Notes: generated by a model from the sequence alone, not told the origin. 35,334 nt of DNA from an uncultured Prevotella sp. (GCA_934229335.1 CAKQDQ010000017.1:1-35334), one strand, 5' to 3'; positions 17,197 through 25,772 are shown, numbered from the stretch's first letter. Program-made: numbers and translations.

Positions 17197-17868
17197 TTAT
17201 TGTTTTACTCTTGTAATTGTGCCATAGCCAAGACTTACGTCTTTCCCTAATCCGATGAATTCGGGTAGTTGAACATTTGTTTTGAATGTAAGGTCAAAGC
17301 CAAGCATCTTTATCTTCTTATATTGGTATTGATTGATGCTCTTAACATCTGTAAGAACAACCTGTATCGTATCATTAAAGAACGTATCCATACTTTTAGC
17401 AAATGATAGAATGTTACCTACGAGGCATTTTTCTATCAGTATGTAACGGTCTACAATGCTGTCTATGGATTGATATTTTATATAGTTCTCTTGGTTTAGC
17501 GGTAGATAACGGTTAATGTTGTAGATATACTGAACATTATCTGAGATATGTAAATTAACAGTATTCTTACTTTTCTCTTCTACAGGTAACAGAATGTACT
17601 TATGTCCAAGGCGTACAATATGTGTATTGTTAGAAAAGAAGTCTTCTACAGCCTCTATGCCTTTACCTATACATACCATCACAGCTTTTCCATTTATTCG
17701 CTTATATTGAATTAGCGGATACTGATATCTGTAATTGTTCTCTGTATGATTGTGAAAAAGATTATTGCTACTCTCTGCCGTATGAATGATGGCACCACGC
17801 AGAAGCGGTATCTCCGCTTCTGCTATCTTTGTATCAAACTTAACGGTAAGAGTCTCTATCTCCGCCAT
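17197..17868 (-). CDS. cas6: CRISPR RNA endonuclease Cas6 (Cas6b-like)
   Basis: Cas6 cuts the pre-crRNA within each repeat, leaving an 8-nt 5' tag, here probably AUUAAGAC. From the ATG at 17868 the product is 223 residues. It starts AEIETLTVKFDTKI and continues with IPLLRGAII, RYQYPLIQYKRINGKAVMVCIGKGIEAV and the C-terminal glycine-rich LPEFIGLGKDVSLGYGTI, a hallmark of the RAMP fold in Cas6. The pattern fits the Bacteroidetes Cas6b group. The catalytic histidine cannot be assigned surely; HNHTENNYRY (about residues 42-51) is a candidate region. An ATG at 17943 would overlap the preceding gene by 67 bases, so 17868, which leaves an 8-bp gap, is preferred. One Cas6 could serve both arrays, since their repeats are almost the same. 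Confidence 0.85.
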   Translation of the reverse strand: MAEIETLTVKFDTKIAEAEIPLLRGAIIHTAESSNNLFHNHTENNYRYQYPLIQYKRINGKAVMVCIGKGIEAVEDFFSNNTHIVRLGHKYILLPVEEKSKNTVNLHISDNVQYIYNINRYLPLNQENYIKYQSIDSIVDRYILIEKCLVGNILSFAKSMDTFFNDTIQVVLTDVKSINQYQYKKIKMLGFDLTFKTNVQLPEFIGLGKDVSLGYGTITRVKQ

Positions 17869-17876
17869 ATTGCTTC

Positions 17877-20060
17877 TTATTTCTCTATTATAAATATGTT
17901 GTCTACTTCCTCTATAGAAAGAATATTCTCTATTTCTTTCCATAGCTTATGGTTCCTGTCTACCAGTACCTTCTGTTCTTTTTTGCTTGGATTCTGTCTT
18001 ATGCGAAGAAGTGCCTGCTTCAGTGCATCTCTTTCTGCATCTTGCAAAGTTTCTATCTGTCTATCCTTTATGTATTTCTTGACTTTCTGAACACAGACTT
18101 TCAGTTCTACAACCTTATATGTTCCTACATTCTTACCATCAGAGTATTTTTCATTTAGGATATCAGAAAGAACTATCTTCTGTTTCTGTTGTTGTAAAAG
18201 GTGTTCTATCCTTTTCTCTATTTTCTGTAGTTGGTCTTCTTCTATAATACCCAATTCCTCTAACTTACGCTGAGAAATTAATCTCTTTAATATTGCTGTT
18301 GCCTGATGCAACTTATCAATATTATCATCAAGAGAAAGACGTTCCACTTCATCATAATCTAACTGATGTGTCTGCATGAACATCTTTTCTTTTTTCTTCT
18401 TCAATATTGAATCAGACACTACGGTAACAACATTTCTGTTTATCTCATGAAGAGTACTAAAACTTCTCAAACTGTCTTGATATTCGTCTAATGTCATCAT
18501 CTTCATTTCACCGTCCTCATGCTCAGACATTATACTCATCAAACTCTGCACCTGTGGTGACGTAAGCCAGGCACCACCTGTATGACTGTGTATTTCATCA
18601 TTCATCATTTGTTCAAACTCAGCCAAATAATCGTCTTCAGATTGGGCAAGACCGTTTAACGACAACGAGAGGTACTTCAACTTACCATAACCAAACGATT
18701 TTGCACTGCCTATATTATGCCACACTCCTTCCTGTTTGTGCAATGTTATAGCAGAAAGCAATGCCCCAATCTCTACAGGTCGAAGGTTATGTATATTGAC
18801 ACGCGTAGTAAAGACATTACCTGTTGGAACAGGCATTAAGGTTGTCATAACATTTTTGTTTTCACCATTTCCTTGTGTCAATGGCATAACGCTACTTCCT
18901 TTATGTATTCTATATCGCTTACGTCCGGCTATTTCCGCATTGTCATCTTTATATGTATTATATCGTGATCCATTTTGTTTTAGATACAAAGGATAGTATG
19001 AAGCCTTGGGCGTTCCTAATACTCCCGACACTGTTTTGAGTTCACAGTCATACACGCCATGTTCAGCATAGGTATTGCTTATCTGTACACGTCCCTTCAC
19101 GCTCTGGTCTTTGTCACTTATCCAACCAAAGATTGTTTCACAGAGATCTTTTGAGACATTGTTGTTTGGTTGCACCTTATCCACGAGCTGCTTAACGCTA
19201 TATTTGTATGGATAGCGTATCATGCGTCCTAAACCTATTGCGTCTATTTCATCTTTGCCGTGTTTACCAGGTACGTATGCAACAGGTATTTCTTTTCCTT
19301 TCTCTAACAAATCTACAAATTTATCAAAATCAGGAGATGTACTATATACGTTTAGGAACTTCTGTATGGTGTCATTGTCTAACGTTACCATACCTTCAGT
19401 TTCTTCAGGAATTAGTAATTCATGCTTTACATTACTAAAATATCCTACAGCAAAGATTCTATACGATACTCCATCTTTATTAAATTTGGGGAAATATTCG
19501 CCAGAATCCTTTTCTAATACCTCATTTCTTTTCCATGCTGATGGTTCCTTACAGTAAGCAAATGTTTTATACTTAGAAGCGAGATCCAAAGTTTTTACCT
19601 TCTCCATTCCGCCAACACACTTTCTCAATATAAAGTCTTCATCACTTTTACTTAGCCAGCCAAATCTGACTTTCTCCATTTTTTGCTTATATTCATCATT
19701 GTTAGAGTTCTTTGTATCAAACTCTCTGTGTCCGAAAAAGCGGTCTGTGTACTGTTCCATCTTGCCAAAAGAAAGAATGTTTAGCACACCACGTAGCATA
19801 CCTTTAAGACTTGAACCAGGGATAAAATACAGGCGGGATCCATCTTGTTGCATAATGTGCATAGAGTGAACGTTCCTTTCTTTCTCATTAAGAAACTCTG
19901 AAGTGTCACGTATAAACAATGGTGAGTCGTTACGCCACTTAACCTCTATGTAGCCATCTTCTCCATCTTCAAAAGGAATATCTTGCGATACACTGTCTGC
20001 CCAACTTGGTGTATAGACATACTTGCTTAATGGCACAAAATTATATGGTGATGTTATCAT
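17877..20060 (-). CDS. TIGR03986-family CRISPR RAMP protein (large Cas7-type subunit)
   Basis: This large RAMP protein, about 727 residues, probably forms part of the crRNA-bound backbone of the effector. RAMP features are YIEVKWRNDSPLFIRDTSEF near the N-terminus and LYFIPGSSLKGMLRGVLNILS (the family's IPGSSLKG motif). A central VKGRVQISNTYAEHGVYD follows. The glycine-rich GVWHNIGSAKSFGYGKLKYL comes near residue 460. Between the motifs lie long insertions. After about residue 530 the protein turns into a charged, helical, probably coiled-coil region (KKKKEKMFMQTHQLDYDEVERL, EKRIEHLLQQQKQK) of nearly 200 residues. The start is the ATG at 20060, preceded by a good ribosome site (AAGGAGG). The upstream TTG at 20066 is rejected. 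Assignment to the TIGR03986 family is from memory of its pattern. Confidence 0.8.
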   Translation of the reverse strand: MITSPYNFVPLSKYVYTPSWADSVSQDIPFEDGEDGYIEVKWRNDSPLFIRDTSEFLNEKERNVHSMHIMQQDGSRLYFIPGSSLKGMLRGVLNILSFGKMEQYTDRFFGHREFDTKNSNNDEYKQKMEKVRFGWLSKSDEDFILRKCVGGMEKVKTLDLASKYKTFAYCKEPSAWKRNEVLEKDSGEYFPKFNKDGVSYRIFAVGYFSNVKHELLIPEETEGMVTLDNDTIQKFLNVYSTSPDFDKFVDLLEKGKEIPVAYVPGKHGKDEIDAIGLGRMIRYPYKYSVKQLVDKVQPNNNVSKDLCETIFGWISDKDQSVKGRVQISNTYAEHGVYDCELKTVSGVLGTPKASYYPLYLKQNGSRYNTYKDDNAEIAGRKRYRIHKGSSVMPLTQGNGENKNVMTTLMPVPTGNVFTTRVNIHNLRPVEIGALLSAITLHKQEGVWHNIGSAKSFGYGKLKYLSLSLNGLAQSEDDYLAEFEQMMNDEIHSHTGGAWLTSPQVQSLMSIMSEHEDGEMKMMTLDEYQDSLRSFSTLHEINRNVVTVVSDSILKKKKEKMFMQTHQLDYDEVERLSLDDNIDKLHQATAILKRLISQRKLEELGIIEEDQLQKIEKRIEHLLQQQKQKIVLSDILNEKYSDGKNVGTYKVVELKVCVQKVKKYIKDRQIETLQDAERDALKQALLRIRQNPSKKEQKVLVDRNHKLWKEIENILSIEEVDNIFIIEK

Positions 20061-20062
20061 TG

Positions 20063-20467
20063 TCAATCCTCCTTTTTATTAAACCCAATGAATACGAGTT
20101 TATCTGGTTGTAGAGTGCACATACCCTCACATAGAGCATCCTCTACGATTTTCCAATACTGCAAAAAACTCAGACTCTTTACATTCTTTACACGGTGAGC
20201 AATATATGTTTTCAACGTACATTTATCAGAACCTTTATCATTGTTCGAGACGTTAGTCTTTCTTACAATATATTGTCCATCTACATATCTAATAAATACA
20301 GATGTACGTGTAGCCTTATCCCACAGGTTACCCTCTATTACAAACGGATTCTCATTGTCTTCCAATGTCAGTTCTACCTCTGTATCACCATAGTATACGA
20401 TAGGTTTCGCTTCATTGCTTCGCCAGACATATCCTTCGTATTTTGCTTTTTCTATATTTGCCTTCAT
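20063..20467 (-). CDS. TIGR04423-type small protein of type III CRISPR loci
   Basis: The 134-residue protein starts MKANIEKAKYEGYVWRSNEAKPIVY. It contains FVIEGNLWDKATRTSVFIRYVDG, a repeated beta-strand pattern, and a helical segment SLSFLQYWKIVEDALCEGM. I recognise it as like the TIGR04423 family of small proteins found only in Bacteroidetes type III loci; its biochemical role is unknown. Its place between the double Cas7 and the large Cas7 is where type III-D loci carry the small subunit Csx19, so a structural role in the complex is a reasonable guess. It overlaps the preceding gene by 4 bases (ATGA), so the two are translationally coupled. Confidence 0.75.
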   Translation of the reverse strand: MKANIEKAKYEGYVWRSNEAKPIVYYGDTEVELTLEDNENPFVIEGNLWDKATRTSVFIRYVDGQYIVRKTNVSNNDKGSDKCTLKTYIAHRVKNVKSLSFLQYWKIVEDALCEGMCTLQPDKLVFIGFNKKED

Positions 20468-21810
20468 AATGCAATGTCGTTTTTATACAGTTCACCAATA
20501 AAGATACCGTTACCACGATTGGTCATGCCACCAAGCGGAAGCAATCCCTCGCAAACTTCCTTTAGACTATGTTCAAAGGCAGCCTTGACAGCATCATCTT
20601 CTAATGCTGATGATTTTACCATTATGTTCAAAACGTATTTACATTCTTTTCCCATTACGCTTTTTTCTTGAAACAATGCGCCATCAACAGTTCCACCCGT
20701 AAAGTAATCAGTCTTTATATGGCAAAACAATTTACTGTCAATGTTGCCTCCTATAATGTCATCAATAAGAATATTACCTCTTTGCGCTTTTGTGCCTTTT
20801 CCACTTCCAAAAATTCGTACTACCGCCTCATTTTCTTCCCCCGACTTTGCATCAGCGTTACCTACATAGAATCCTTTTATTTTGTTATAATTGTACGCTG
20901 TTCTATGTGCTAATGCACCTTTTATTGCACTGCCAGGCAGAAGAGTCTGCATCTTCTTTATGTATGGTTTACCATCTTCCCATGTTACCACGCTCTCACT
21001 AACTGGGATATTATCTGCGTCATCGTCTCCCATACCAGAGCCGAAAGCGAAAAAGTCGAACGGGGATAAATGGAGGGAGTATTTTGTCCATTCGGTTTTA
21101 TTATAAACAGCCTGCAGCGTATTAACATTCTCAAACCTATCCCACGCTTCTGACAATGAAGAAGACTTTGCGAGATAGGCTTTCAGGTCATCGGGATTTT
21201 CAAGGTCAAGACACGCCTTTTGGCATTTCACGATCTTCATCTTGCCATAACCACAACGTGTACCACTGCCCAACCTGAAAGTTTCATTATAGAGAGTCTC
21301 AAGTATATTTTCAAAGACCTCATTACATTTCACGTCAGAAAGCAGCTCCAGTTCAAACACAAATCGTGTTCCTTTGTACACTACCTCATTGTCAAACTTA
21401 CCAGTTCTTTCCGTTGTTCCGCCATGCCCTATCCTTACGTGCTGTCTGACAGGAAGCGCTGCATATGCAGCATACACCTCATCATCCCAGTCTATACACT
21501 GTATACCGTCAAGTGCTCTTCCATCCTTACCAAGCATTACGGCATCAGTATATATAATCATTGATCCTTGGCCCTCAGAGTTTATAGAAGACTGATAGCC
21601 GAATACTTTTTTCCTTTGATTATATCCCTTTAATGCATGGCGCATTACGCCAGCAATAGAAGTAGCAGGAATAAAAGGCAATCCATTAATATCCTTAATG
21701 ACGGGTGCATCAGTTATAATATTAGTGTCACCTGTTCCAACCGCTATTGGCGTCACAGCTTCAACAGTTATTTTCGCAATATGTCTGTATGTATATTTTG
21801 TCAGCTCCAT
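20464..21810 (-). CDS. Double Cas7 (Csm3-like) RAMP fusion
   Basis: The 448-residue protein contains two RAMP domains in tandem. The first (about 1-200) has VEAVTPIAVGTGDTNIITDAP. D34 there lies at the place of the target-RNA-cutting aspartate of Csm3. It goes on with INGLPFIPATSIAGVMRHAL and the glycine-rich RLGSGTRCGYGKMKI. The second (about 245-448) has YSLHLSPFDFFAFGSGMGDDDADNIPV with several acidic residues, YIKKMQTLLPGSAIKGALAHR and LPLGGMTNRGNGIFIGEL. Each domain would cover one 6-nt segment of the guide and may cut target RNA. A double Cas7 is a feature of type III-D variants (Cas7-2x). It starts 7 bp after csx10. Confidence 0.85.
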   Translation of the reverse strand: MELTKYTYRHIAKITVEAVTPIAVGTGDTNIITDAPVIKDINGLPFIPATSIAGVMRHALKGYNQRKKVFGYQSSINSEGQGSMIIYTDAVMLGKDGRALDGIQCIDWDDEVYAAYAALPVRQHVRIGHGGTTERTGKFDNEVVYKGTRFVFELELLSDVKCNEVFENILETLYNETFRLGSGTRCGYGKMKIVKCQKACLDLENPDDLKAYLAKSSSLSEAWDRFENVNTLQAVYNKTEWTKYSLHLSPFDFFAFGSGMGDDDADNIPVSESVVTWEDGKPYIKKMQTLLPGSAIKGALAHRTAYNYNKIKGFYVGNADAKSGEENEAVVRIFGSGKGTKAQRGNILIDDIIGGNIDSKLFCHIKTDYFTGGTVDGALFQEKSVMGKECKYVLNIMVKSSALEDDAVKAAFEHSLKEVCEGLLPLGGMTNRGNGIFIGELYKNDIAL

Positions 21811-21817
21811 ATTATCA

Positions 21818-23359
21818 TCAGAATTTATTTTTTGCCATTTCCGACGCTAAGTTTATTAATGCTTTAGCCGTAATGTCACCGTATGATTTCTTTATCCCTT
21901 CTTCACACACTTCATCAATGAATTTTTTCAATTCGTCTCTTCTGCCTCGTTTCTTCCATCGACTTTCGGCAATACCATGCGTCAGATATGCCATTGGTAT
22001 CTCCTTCTTCTTATTGTCCTTTGTCGTTGTTCTTACTTCTTTTTTTCTATATAATTCATAGACGATAGCCTCGTGTGTTCTATACTGCATAGCAATCATT
22101 CTGACAGTTCCCCATTGCGATGCAAATGTCTCACCGTAGAAAAGATGTTTATAATTAGCAACAAATTCGTTTACCTTCTTATATATATATTGGTCTATCT
22201 TGGATACCTTTTCCTTCCTTTGCAGATAATCAAGGAGCGGTGTTCCTGTCAGCAGAATATTCTTATCCTTCTTCTGTTCTATAATAGGATTACTATTGAG
22301 ACGATATTTTGCTATGCCATTGCCTCCACAAGTTTCAAGGAAGTCAGGATTGTATATAACCTTGCCGAATCCCTCATTTCTGAAGCGACCCACATACTGT
22401 GATTCTAATGCTTGCTCCCTCTTAACTTTCACCACAAATACACTTCCTTTTTCTATTCCACAACGGTCTTGCTCTCTCGTCATACGCTTTCCATTCCATG
22501 GCGCATATTGGAAAGTACGCACTTGCGACTGTTCCCAGTCTATCTCCCCATTCTCTATACCAAGGTCTTTTGCTGTTGGCTGAAATGTCGGTTCTCCATT
22601 TTCATCAAGGAAGATCAAACGCCCGTCAGCATACACCGTAACAGCCTTTTCTTCATTTTCATTATCATCAACAACAGTTACGGCATTGCTACATGATAAA
22701 GTTTCTTCATACGAACATTCCTTTATCTCCACAGTGCCATACTGTGCCGTGCGTGAACGTCCTATATATCGTAGACCTATCAATGCAGTTTTGATGTCAT
22801 CAGCTAACATATCATTATCTACCTCCACAGAGAACAAGAAATCTGCCCCAGCATCAATAGACTCATATCCGTACATCATCTCATCTTTAGAGCGACGTTT
22901 CTCCCTGTCATAGGCAGACTTCACAGCGAAAGAACGTTGCAGTATAGCCTTTTCTCCACTACCATGCTTAAATGTGTAGAATCCATTTCTACACTGCTTT
23001 AACTGTTGTGGTTTACCATTATTCTCCTTATCTTTATCACGTTTGTAAGCATAATGCACATAGCACACTTCATCCGCACTTTTCATCTTTGGATAGAACA
23101 AAGCTGCTGGTACATGAAGGGTACGCAAATCAGCCTTTCCTGCAACCTGACATACTGGGTGTGCATCACCAAAACGCACCTTGCCACTATGAAATACCTC
23201 CTGCGCCCTGTCACCGAAGTCTACATAATGCGCCGCCACAATTCCGAGGAATACATTGCCAGGAATAAAGTCAAGAGTAGTATTCTCTCCCTCTGTTGCC
23301 GCAGATTGATTAAGAATAACATCTGATAATAAATGACATTTAAATTGTAAGACTCTCAT
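21818..23359 (-). CDS. csx10: Csx10-type RAMP protein (Cas5-like subunit of type III-D)
   Basis: The 513-residue protein opens with FKCHLLSDVILNQSAATEGENTTLDFIPGNVFLGIVAAHYV. This is the Csx10 pattern, in which an N-terminal RAMP strand is followed by a (T)LDYIPGS-like motif. RYIGRSRTAQYGTVEI (about residue 195) is the glycine-rich part, and a second such region reads YVGRFRNEGFGKVIYNP (about 330-346). Csx10 takes the Cas5 role, holding the 5' tag of crRNA. After about residue 385 the chain becomes mostly helical and basic (KIDQYIYKKVNEFVANYKHL, SQWGTVRMIAMQYRTHEAIV, RRDELKKFIDEVCEEGIKK). This could be a fused Cas11-like small subunit. The ATG overlaps the preceding stop (ATGA), and GGAGG precedes it. 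Confidence 0.83.
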   Translation of the reverse strand: MRVLQFKCHLLSDVILNQSAATEGENTTLDFIPGNVFLGIVAAHYVDFGDRAQEVFHSGKVRFGDAHPVCQVAGKADLRTLHVPAALFYPKMKSADEVCYVHYAYKRDKDKENNGKPQQLKQCRNGFYTFKHGSGEKAILQRSFAVKSAYDREKRRSKDEMMYGYESIDAGADFLFSVEVDNDMLADDIKTALIGLRYIGRSRTAQYGTVEIKECSYEETLSCSNAVTVVDDNENEEKAVTVYADGRLIFLDENGEPTFQPTAKDLGIENGEIDWEQSQVRTFQYAPWNGKRMTREQDRCGIEKGSVFVVKVKREQALESQYVGRFRNEGFGKVIYNPDFLETCGGNGIAKYRLNSNPIIEQKKDKNILLTGTPLLDYLQRKEKVSKIDQYIYKKVNEFVANYKHLFYGETFASQWGTVRMIAMQYRTHEAIVYELYRKKEVRTTTKDNKKKEIPMAYLTHGIAESRWKKRGRRDELKKFIDEVCEEGIKKSYGDITAKALINLASEMAKNKF

Positions 23360-23919
23360 TGTATACCTCCTTCCTTAATGTCACAACGACCAAGACCGCG
23401 ATTACGCTTCTGTCCCAGCCTCTTTATCAATTTCATCGCCTTTACAACAATTTCTTTTATATCTTCGGGAACGCCACTAATCTGTGCATACATGGTACAT
23501 GGTACCACCGTTTCCATACTGCGTAGGCTATGGTCTACTGCTATTCCCTCATCATCAATAGAGGTCGTTGTAACTTTATTATAAAGAAAATGTTGTGCAT
23601 TGTTGTAAACAATAGCGTCATATTCCTTCTTGGCAAGTACAGCATTAGAAAAGTGCATACACCCCGTCACACTGCCCTCTGTTCCAAAAGCCGCAAGAAG
23701 AGCGTCTTCAATGATATTGACATTATGTTCAAACTGCGCAACATTTTCCGCAGCCTCTCTTATCAATCCTTTCAGCGTCTTTCCAGGAATAAACGGCATA
23801 CCATTTTTATCTTTTATTACCAAAGCATCAAGATTCGCACCAGCCGAAGTACCAGAACCACAGTGCCACTGCGAATAGAATGTTATAGAGTATAATATAG
23901 TATCAGATTTCTCTTTCAT
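23356..23919 (-). CDS. Single-domain Cas7 (Csm3-like) RAMP protein
   Basis: The 187-residue protein has one RAMP domain. WHCGSGTSAGANLDALVIKD places an aspartate (about residue 31) in the Csm3 catalytic loop. KNGMPFIPGKTLKGLIREAAE is the family's IPG-(S/T)-LKG motif. LIKRLGQKRNRGLGRCDI is the glycine-rich C-terminus. It should be a backbone subunit that binds the guide and may cut target RNA every 6 nt. It follows cas10 by 10 bp and overlaps csx10 by 4 bases. It is short for Csm3 (usually about 210-250 residues), so it is a compact version. Confidence 0.83.
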   Translation of the reverse strand: MKEKSDTILYSITFYSQWHCGSGTSAGANLDALVIKDKNGMPFIPGKTLKGLIREAAENVAQFEHNVNIIEDALLAAFGTEGSVTGCMHFSNAVLAKKEYDAIVYNNAQHFLYNKVTTTSIDDEGIAVDHSLRSMETVVPCTMYAQISGVPEDIKEIVVKAMKLIKRLGQKRNRGLGRCDIKEGGIQ

Positions 23920-23929
23920 AGGTCAGTGA

Positions 23930-25378
23930 TTATTTTGTTATCTGGTTTTGTATAGTCAACAATGACAATACATCGTATGCAGGATAACATGCCTCGTCAT
24001 TTCTGACATATCCTTCTGTCAGCTTAGAAAATATGCCTTTTTGAGTACATGTTTCCACTATGCTACACACCCTTTCCTGTTTCTGCTTTGCCGCGTTAAT
24101 ATCGTCGTGCATCAGTGTCAGCCATTGTCTTACACTTGTCTTTATAGGGTTATTAACATCTTTCGCTAATTCTTCTACTGTTTCTTGTAAATTTTCTACC
24201 GTCCACCTGTCTTTCTGCTCATCCAGATAATAAGGTCCAAAACAGAAAGAATGACCATCTACAGGCGTTAATTCCTTCCTTTTTATCGTCTCATAATCTT
24301 CTACAAAACTACTCTGTACTTTATGAAACATTAAGCATGCAGGTATCTTCACATTATTAGCATCTTTCATCTTATCTGATTTAGCATCCTTCTTAGCTAT
24401 TCCGCACAATGTCTCTGCTAATTCATATCCAAAATAGAAGGGGTATGACGACTTGGTAAAAGCAATTCCCGCACATGCTGTCAACCGCTGTTTTATCTTA
24501 GTATAACATTCCTCTTCAAAGAAACGCATATAGTTCTTAACAAATTCCACAGCAAGACTTGCTCTGCATATCACAGTGAGATCATCGCCACCTATCACGA
24601 TAGGTCTTATAGGTAACACATTCTTTTCCGACAAGTCTTTACATTCTATATTCCTGTATGCTCTTTGTGCAGCGCACTTCGTCGCCTCGTCAAGCAACTG
24701 TGAGAAACTACTTAGTTTTCTGGAATCACTCCCCACCTTCTCTACTACTTCTCCAAGTGCGTTACCATCAGCATGAATGATAGCTATCCAGTCGTTTTGG
24801 TCGGTTATATCTTTTGTGTCCCAACCTATTTCGTCATAACCGATGTTACGGTCTACCAATAGCGAGCATAATGTTTTACTAACATTATTTACCTCCAGAA
24901 TCTCTCTCTTGGCACGTGTTCCTTCGTCTATATACTCACCCCTTACTATATCAACAGCTGGCAGTCCTGTCGTTCTGGAACGTTCTGTGGCGAGATAGCC
25001 TGTTGTTATGCTCTTACACGGTCGGTTCCTCTGTGCGTGCAATCGTTTCTCCAACTCATTATTTATATTTTTGAACGATGTAGAGTCATCATACTTCACC
25101 ACTGCCTGACTAACAGTAATGCCTGGCGCTTTTTCCATAACGCGTTTAGGAAAGTACATCACTGCGTTTTCACATTCTTCCTTGCTACTATACACACACT
25201 TCACATTACCAGCAGCGTGAACTATCACTTCTCCACTTCCTGCAAATTCTTTACAGAATACTTCATCACATATAAACTTCACGAGTTCACTGGCACCTAT
25301 TATATCTTTCAGTTTGTTTGTCTGAAAAATATACTTCTGTATGCCTTGTACCGCGGCTCCATATAAATATTTACACAT
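23930..25378 (-). CDS. cas10: Cas10 large subunit without HD nuclease domain
   Basis: Cas10 recognises target RNA bound by the complex and makes cyclic oligoadenylate. From the ATG at 25378 the protein has 482 residues. It begins at once with the first palm-like domain (YLYGAAVQGIQKYIFQTNKLKDIIGASEL), so the N-terminal HD nuclease domain of most Cas10 proteins is missing. The second palm has HADGN at 202-206 and the cyclase motif GGDD at 263-266 (PIVIGGDDLTVIC). A C-terminal helical domain follows (KTSVRQWLTLMHDDINAAKQKQERV). A longer frame from a GTG at 25465 would add 29 hydrophobic residues but runs through the inverted repeat of the 5' leader, so I reject it. It is the first gene of the operon, with a promoter at 25623-25653. 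Confidence 0.9.
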   Translation of the reverse strand: MCKYLYGAAVQGIQKYIFQTNKLKDIIGASELVKFICDEVFCKEFAGSGEVIVHAAGNVKCVYSSKEECENAVMYFPKRVMEKAPGITVSQAVVKYDDSTSFKNINNELEKRLHAQRNRPCKSITTGYLATERSRTTGLPAVDIVRGEYIDEGTRAKREILEVNNVSKTLCSLLVDRNIGYDEIGWDTKDITDQNDWIAIIHADGNALGEVVEKVGSDSRKLSSFSQLLDEATKCAAQRAYRNIECKDLSEKNVLPIRPIVIGGDDLTVICRASLAVEFVKNYMRFFEEECYTKIKQRLTACAGIAFTKSSYPFYFGYELAETLCGIAKKDAKSDKMKDANNVKIPACLMFHKVQSSFVEDYETIKRKELTPVDGHSFCFGPYYLDEQKDRWTVENLQETVEELAKDVNNPIKTSVRQWLTLMHDDINAAKQKQERVCSIVETCTQKGIFSKLTEGYVRNDEACYPAYDVLSLLTIQNQITK

Positions 25379-25388
25379 AAAGAAAATG

Positions 25389-25474
25389 ATTAAGTAAGTA
25401 TTCAAAATTATCTTTATAAATAAGTAAGTTAATGTTCTTGTATTATTGAGAATAATTTTGAACACTTACTTATT
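25389..25474. repeat. Inverted repeat in the 5' leader of the cas operon
   Basis: Arms 25389-25412 and 25451-25474 are complementary over 24 bases with three mismatches. The core words are AAGTAAGTATTCAAAATTAT and, reversed, ATAATTTTGAACACTTACTT. A third copy of the word TAAGTAAGT lies between them (25421-25429). The repeat begins about 10 bases before the cas10 ATG and lies inside the transcribed leader, about 235 nt long, predicted from the promoter at 25623. It could fold in the mRNA or be bound by a repressor. Confidence 0.7.
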
Positions 25475-25622
25475 AATAGATTTATTATATTCCTTATAAC
25501 ATATCGTCCACTTAATATGTCTTACTGCATTACTATTGTTCAGGTGCTATTGTTCTAATTTTATAATATCAGTGTCGTGCGCAGAGAAATATTATGTAGA
25601 TATAGTGTTTGAATTACGACTG

Positions 25623-25653
25623 CAAATATAATAAATATAAAAAGCAAATGCAA
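25623..25653 (-). promoter_or_regulatory. Promoter of the cas operon
   Basis: Read on the minus strand, TTG (25651-25653) and TATATTTG (25623-25630) are 20 bases apart, a full Bacteroidetes promoter. Transcription would start near 25616, giving a long leader before cas10 that contains the inverted repeat. The divergent helicase promoter begins 54 bases away. Confidence 0.65.
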
Positions 25654-25706
25654 TAGTAGAACTTAACTTTTAACTCTTATTAATAATCAAATTTCTCAGA
25701 AAAATC

Positions 25707-25738
25707 TTTGCTTATATCGAGAAAATGGATTATATTTG
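25707..25738 (+). promoter_or_regulatory. Promoter of the helicase-TPR operon
   Basis: TTTG (25707-25710) and TATATTTG (25731-25738) with exactly 20 bases between match the Bacteroidetes consensus. The -7 box lies inside the open frame that starts at the ATG 25725, so that ATG cannot be the translation start. Confidence 0.75.
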
Positions 25739-25772
25739 CATTTGTAAAAAAGTAAAACCTGACCATTTCTAT

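Noticed and set aside
17869..17943. Longer N-terminus of Cas6 from the ATG at 17943
   Set aside because: It overlaps the preceding gene by 67 bases, and the conserved Cas6 sequence begins at the ATG at 17868.
21374..24776. Plus-strand open frames opposite the cas genes
   Set aside because: They lie antisense to strongly supported RAMP and cas10 genes and have no recognisable domain or start signals.
25379..25465. 29-residue hydrophobic N-terminal extension of Cas10 from a GTG at 25465, which looks like a membrane anchor
   Set aside because: The extension is the translation of the AT-rich inverted repeat. The ATG at 25378 starts directly with the conserved palm domain, and Cas10 proteins are cytoplasmic. 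It would matter only if the GTG were shown to be used.
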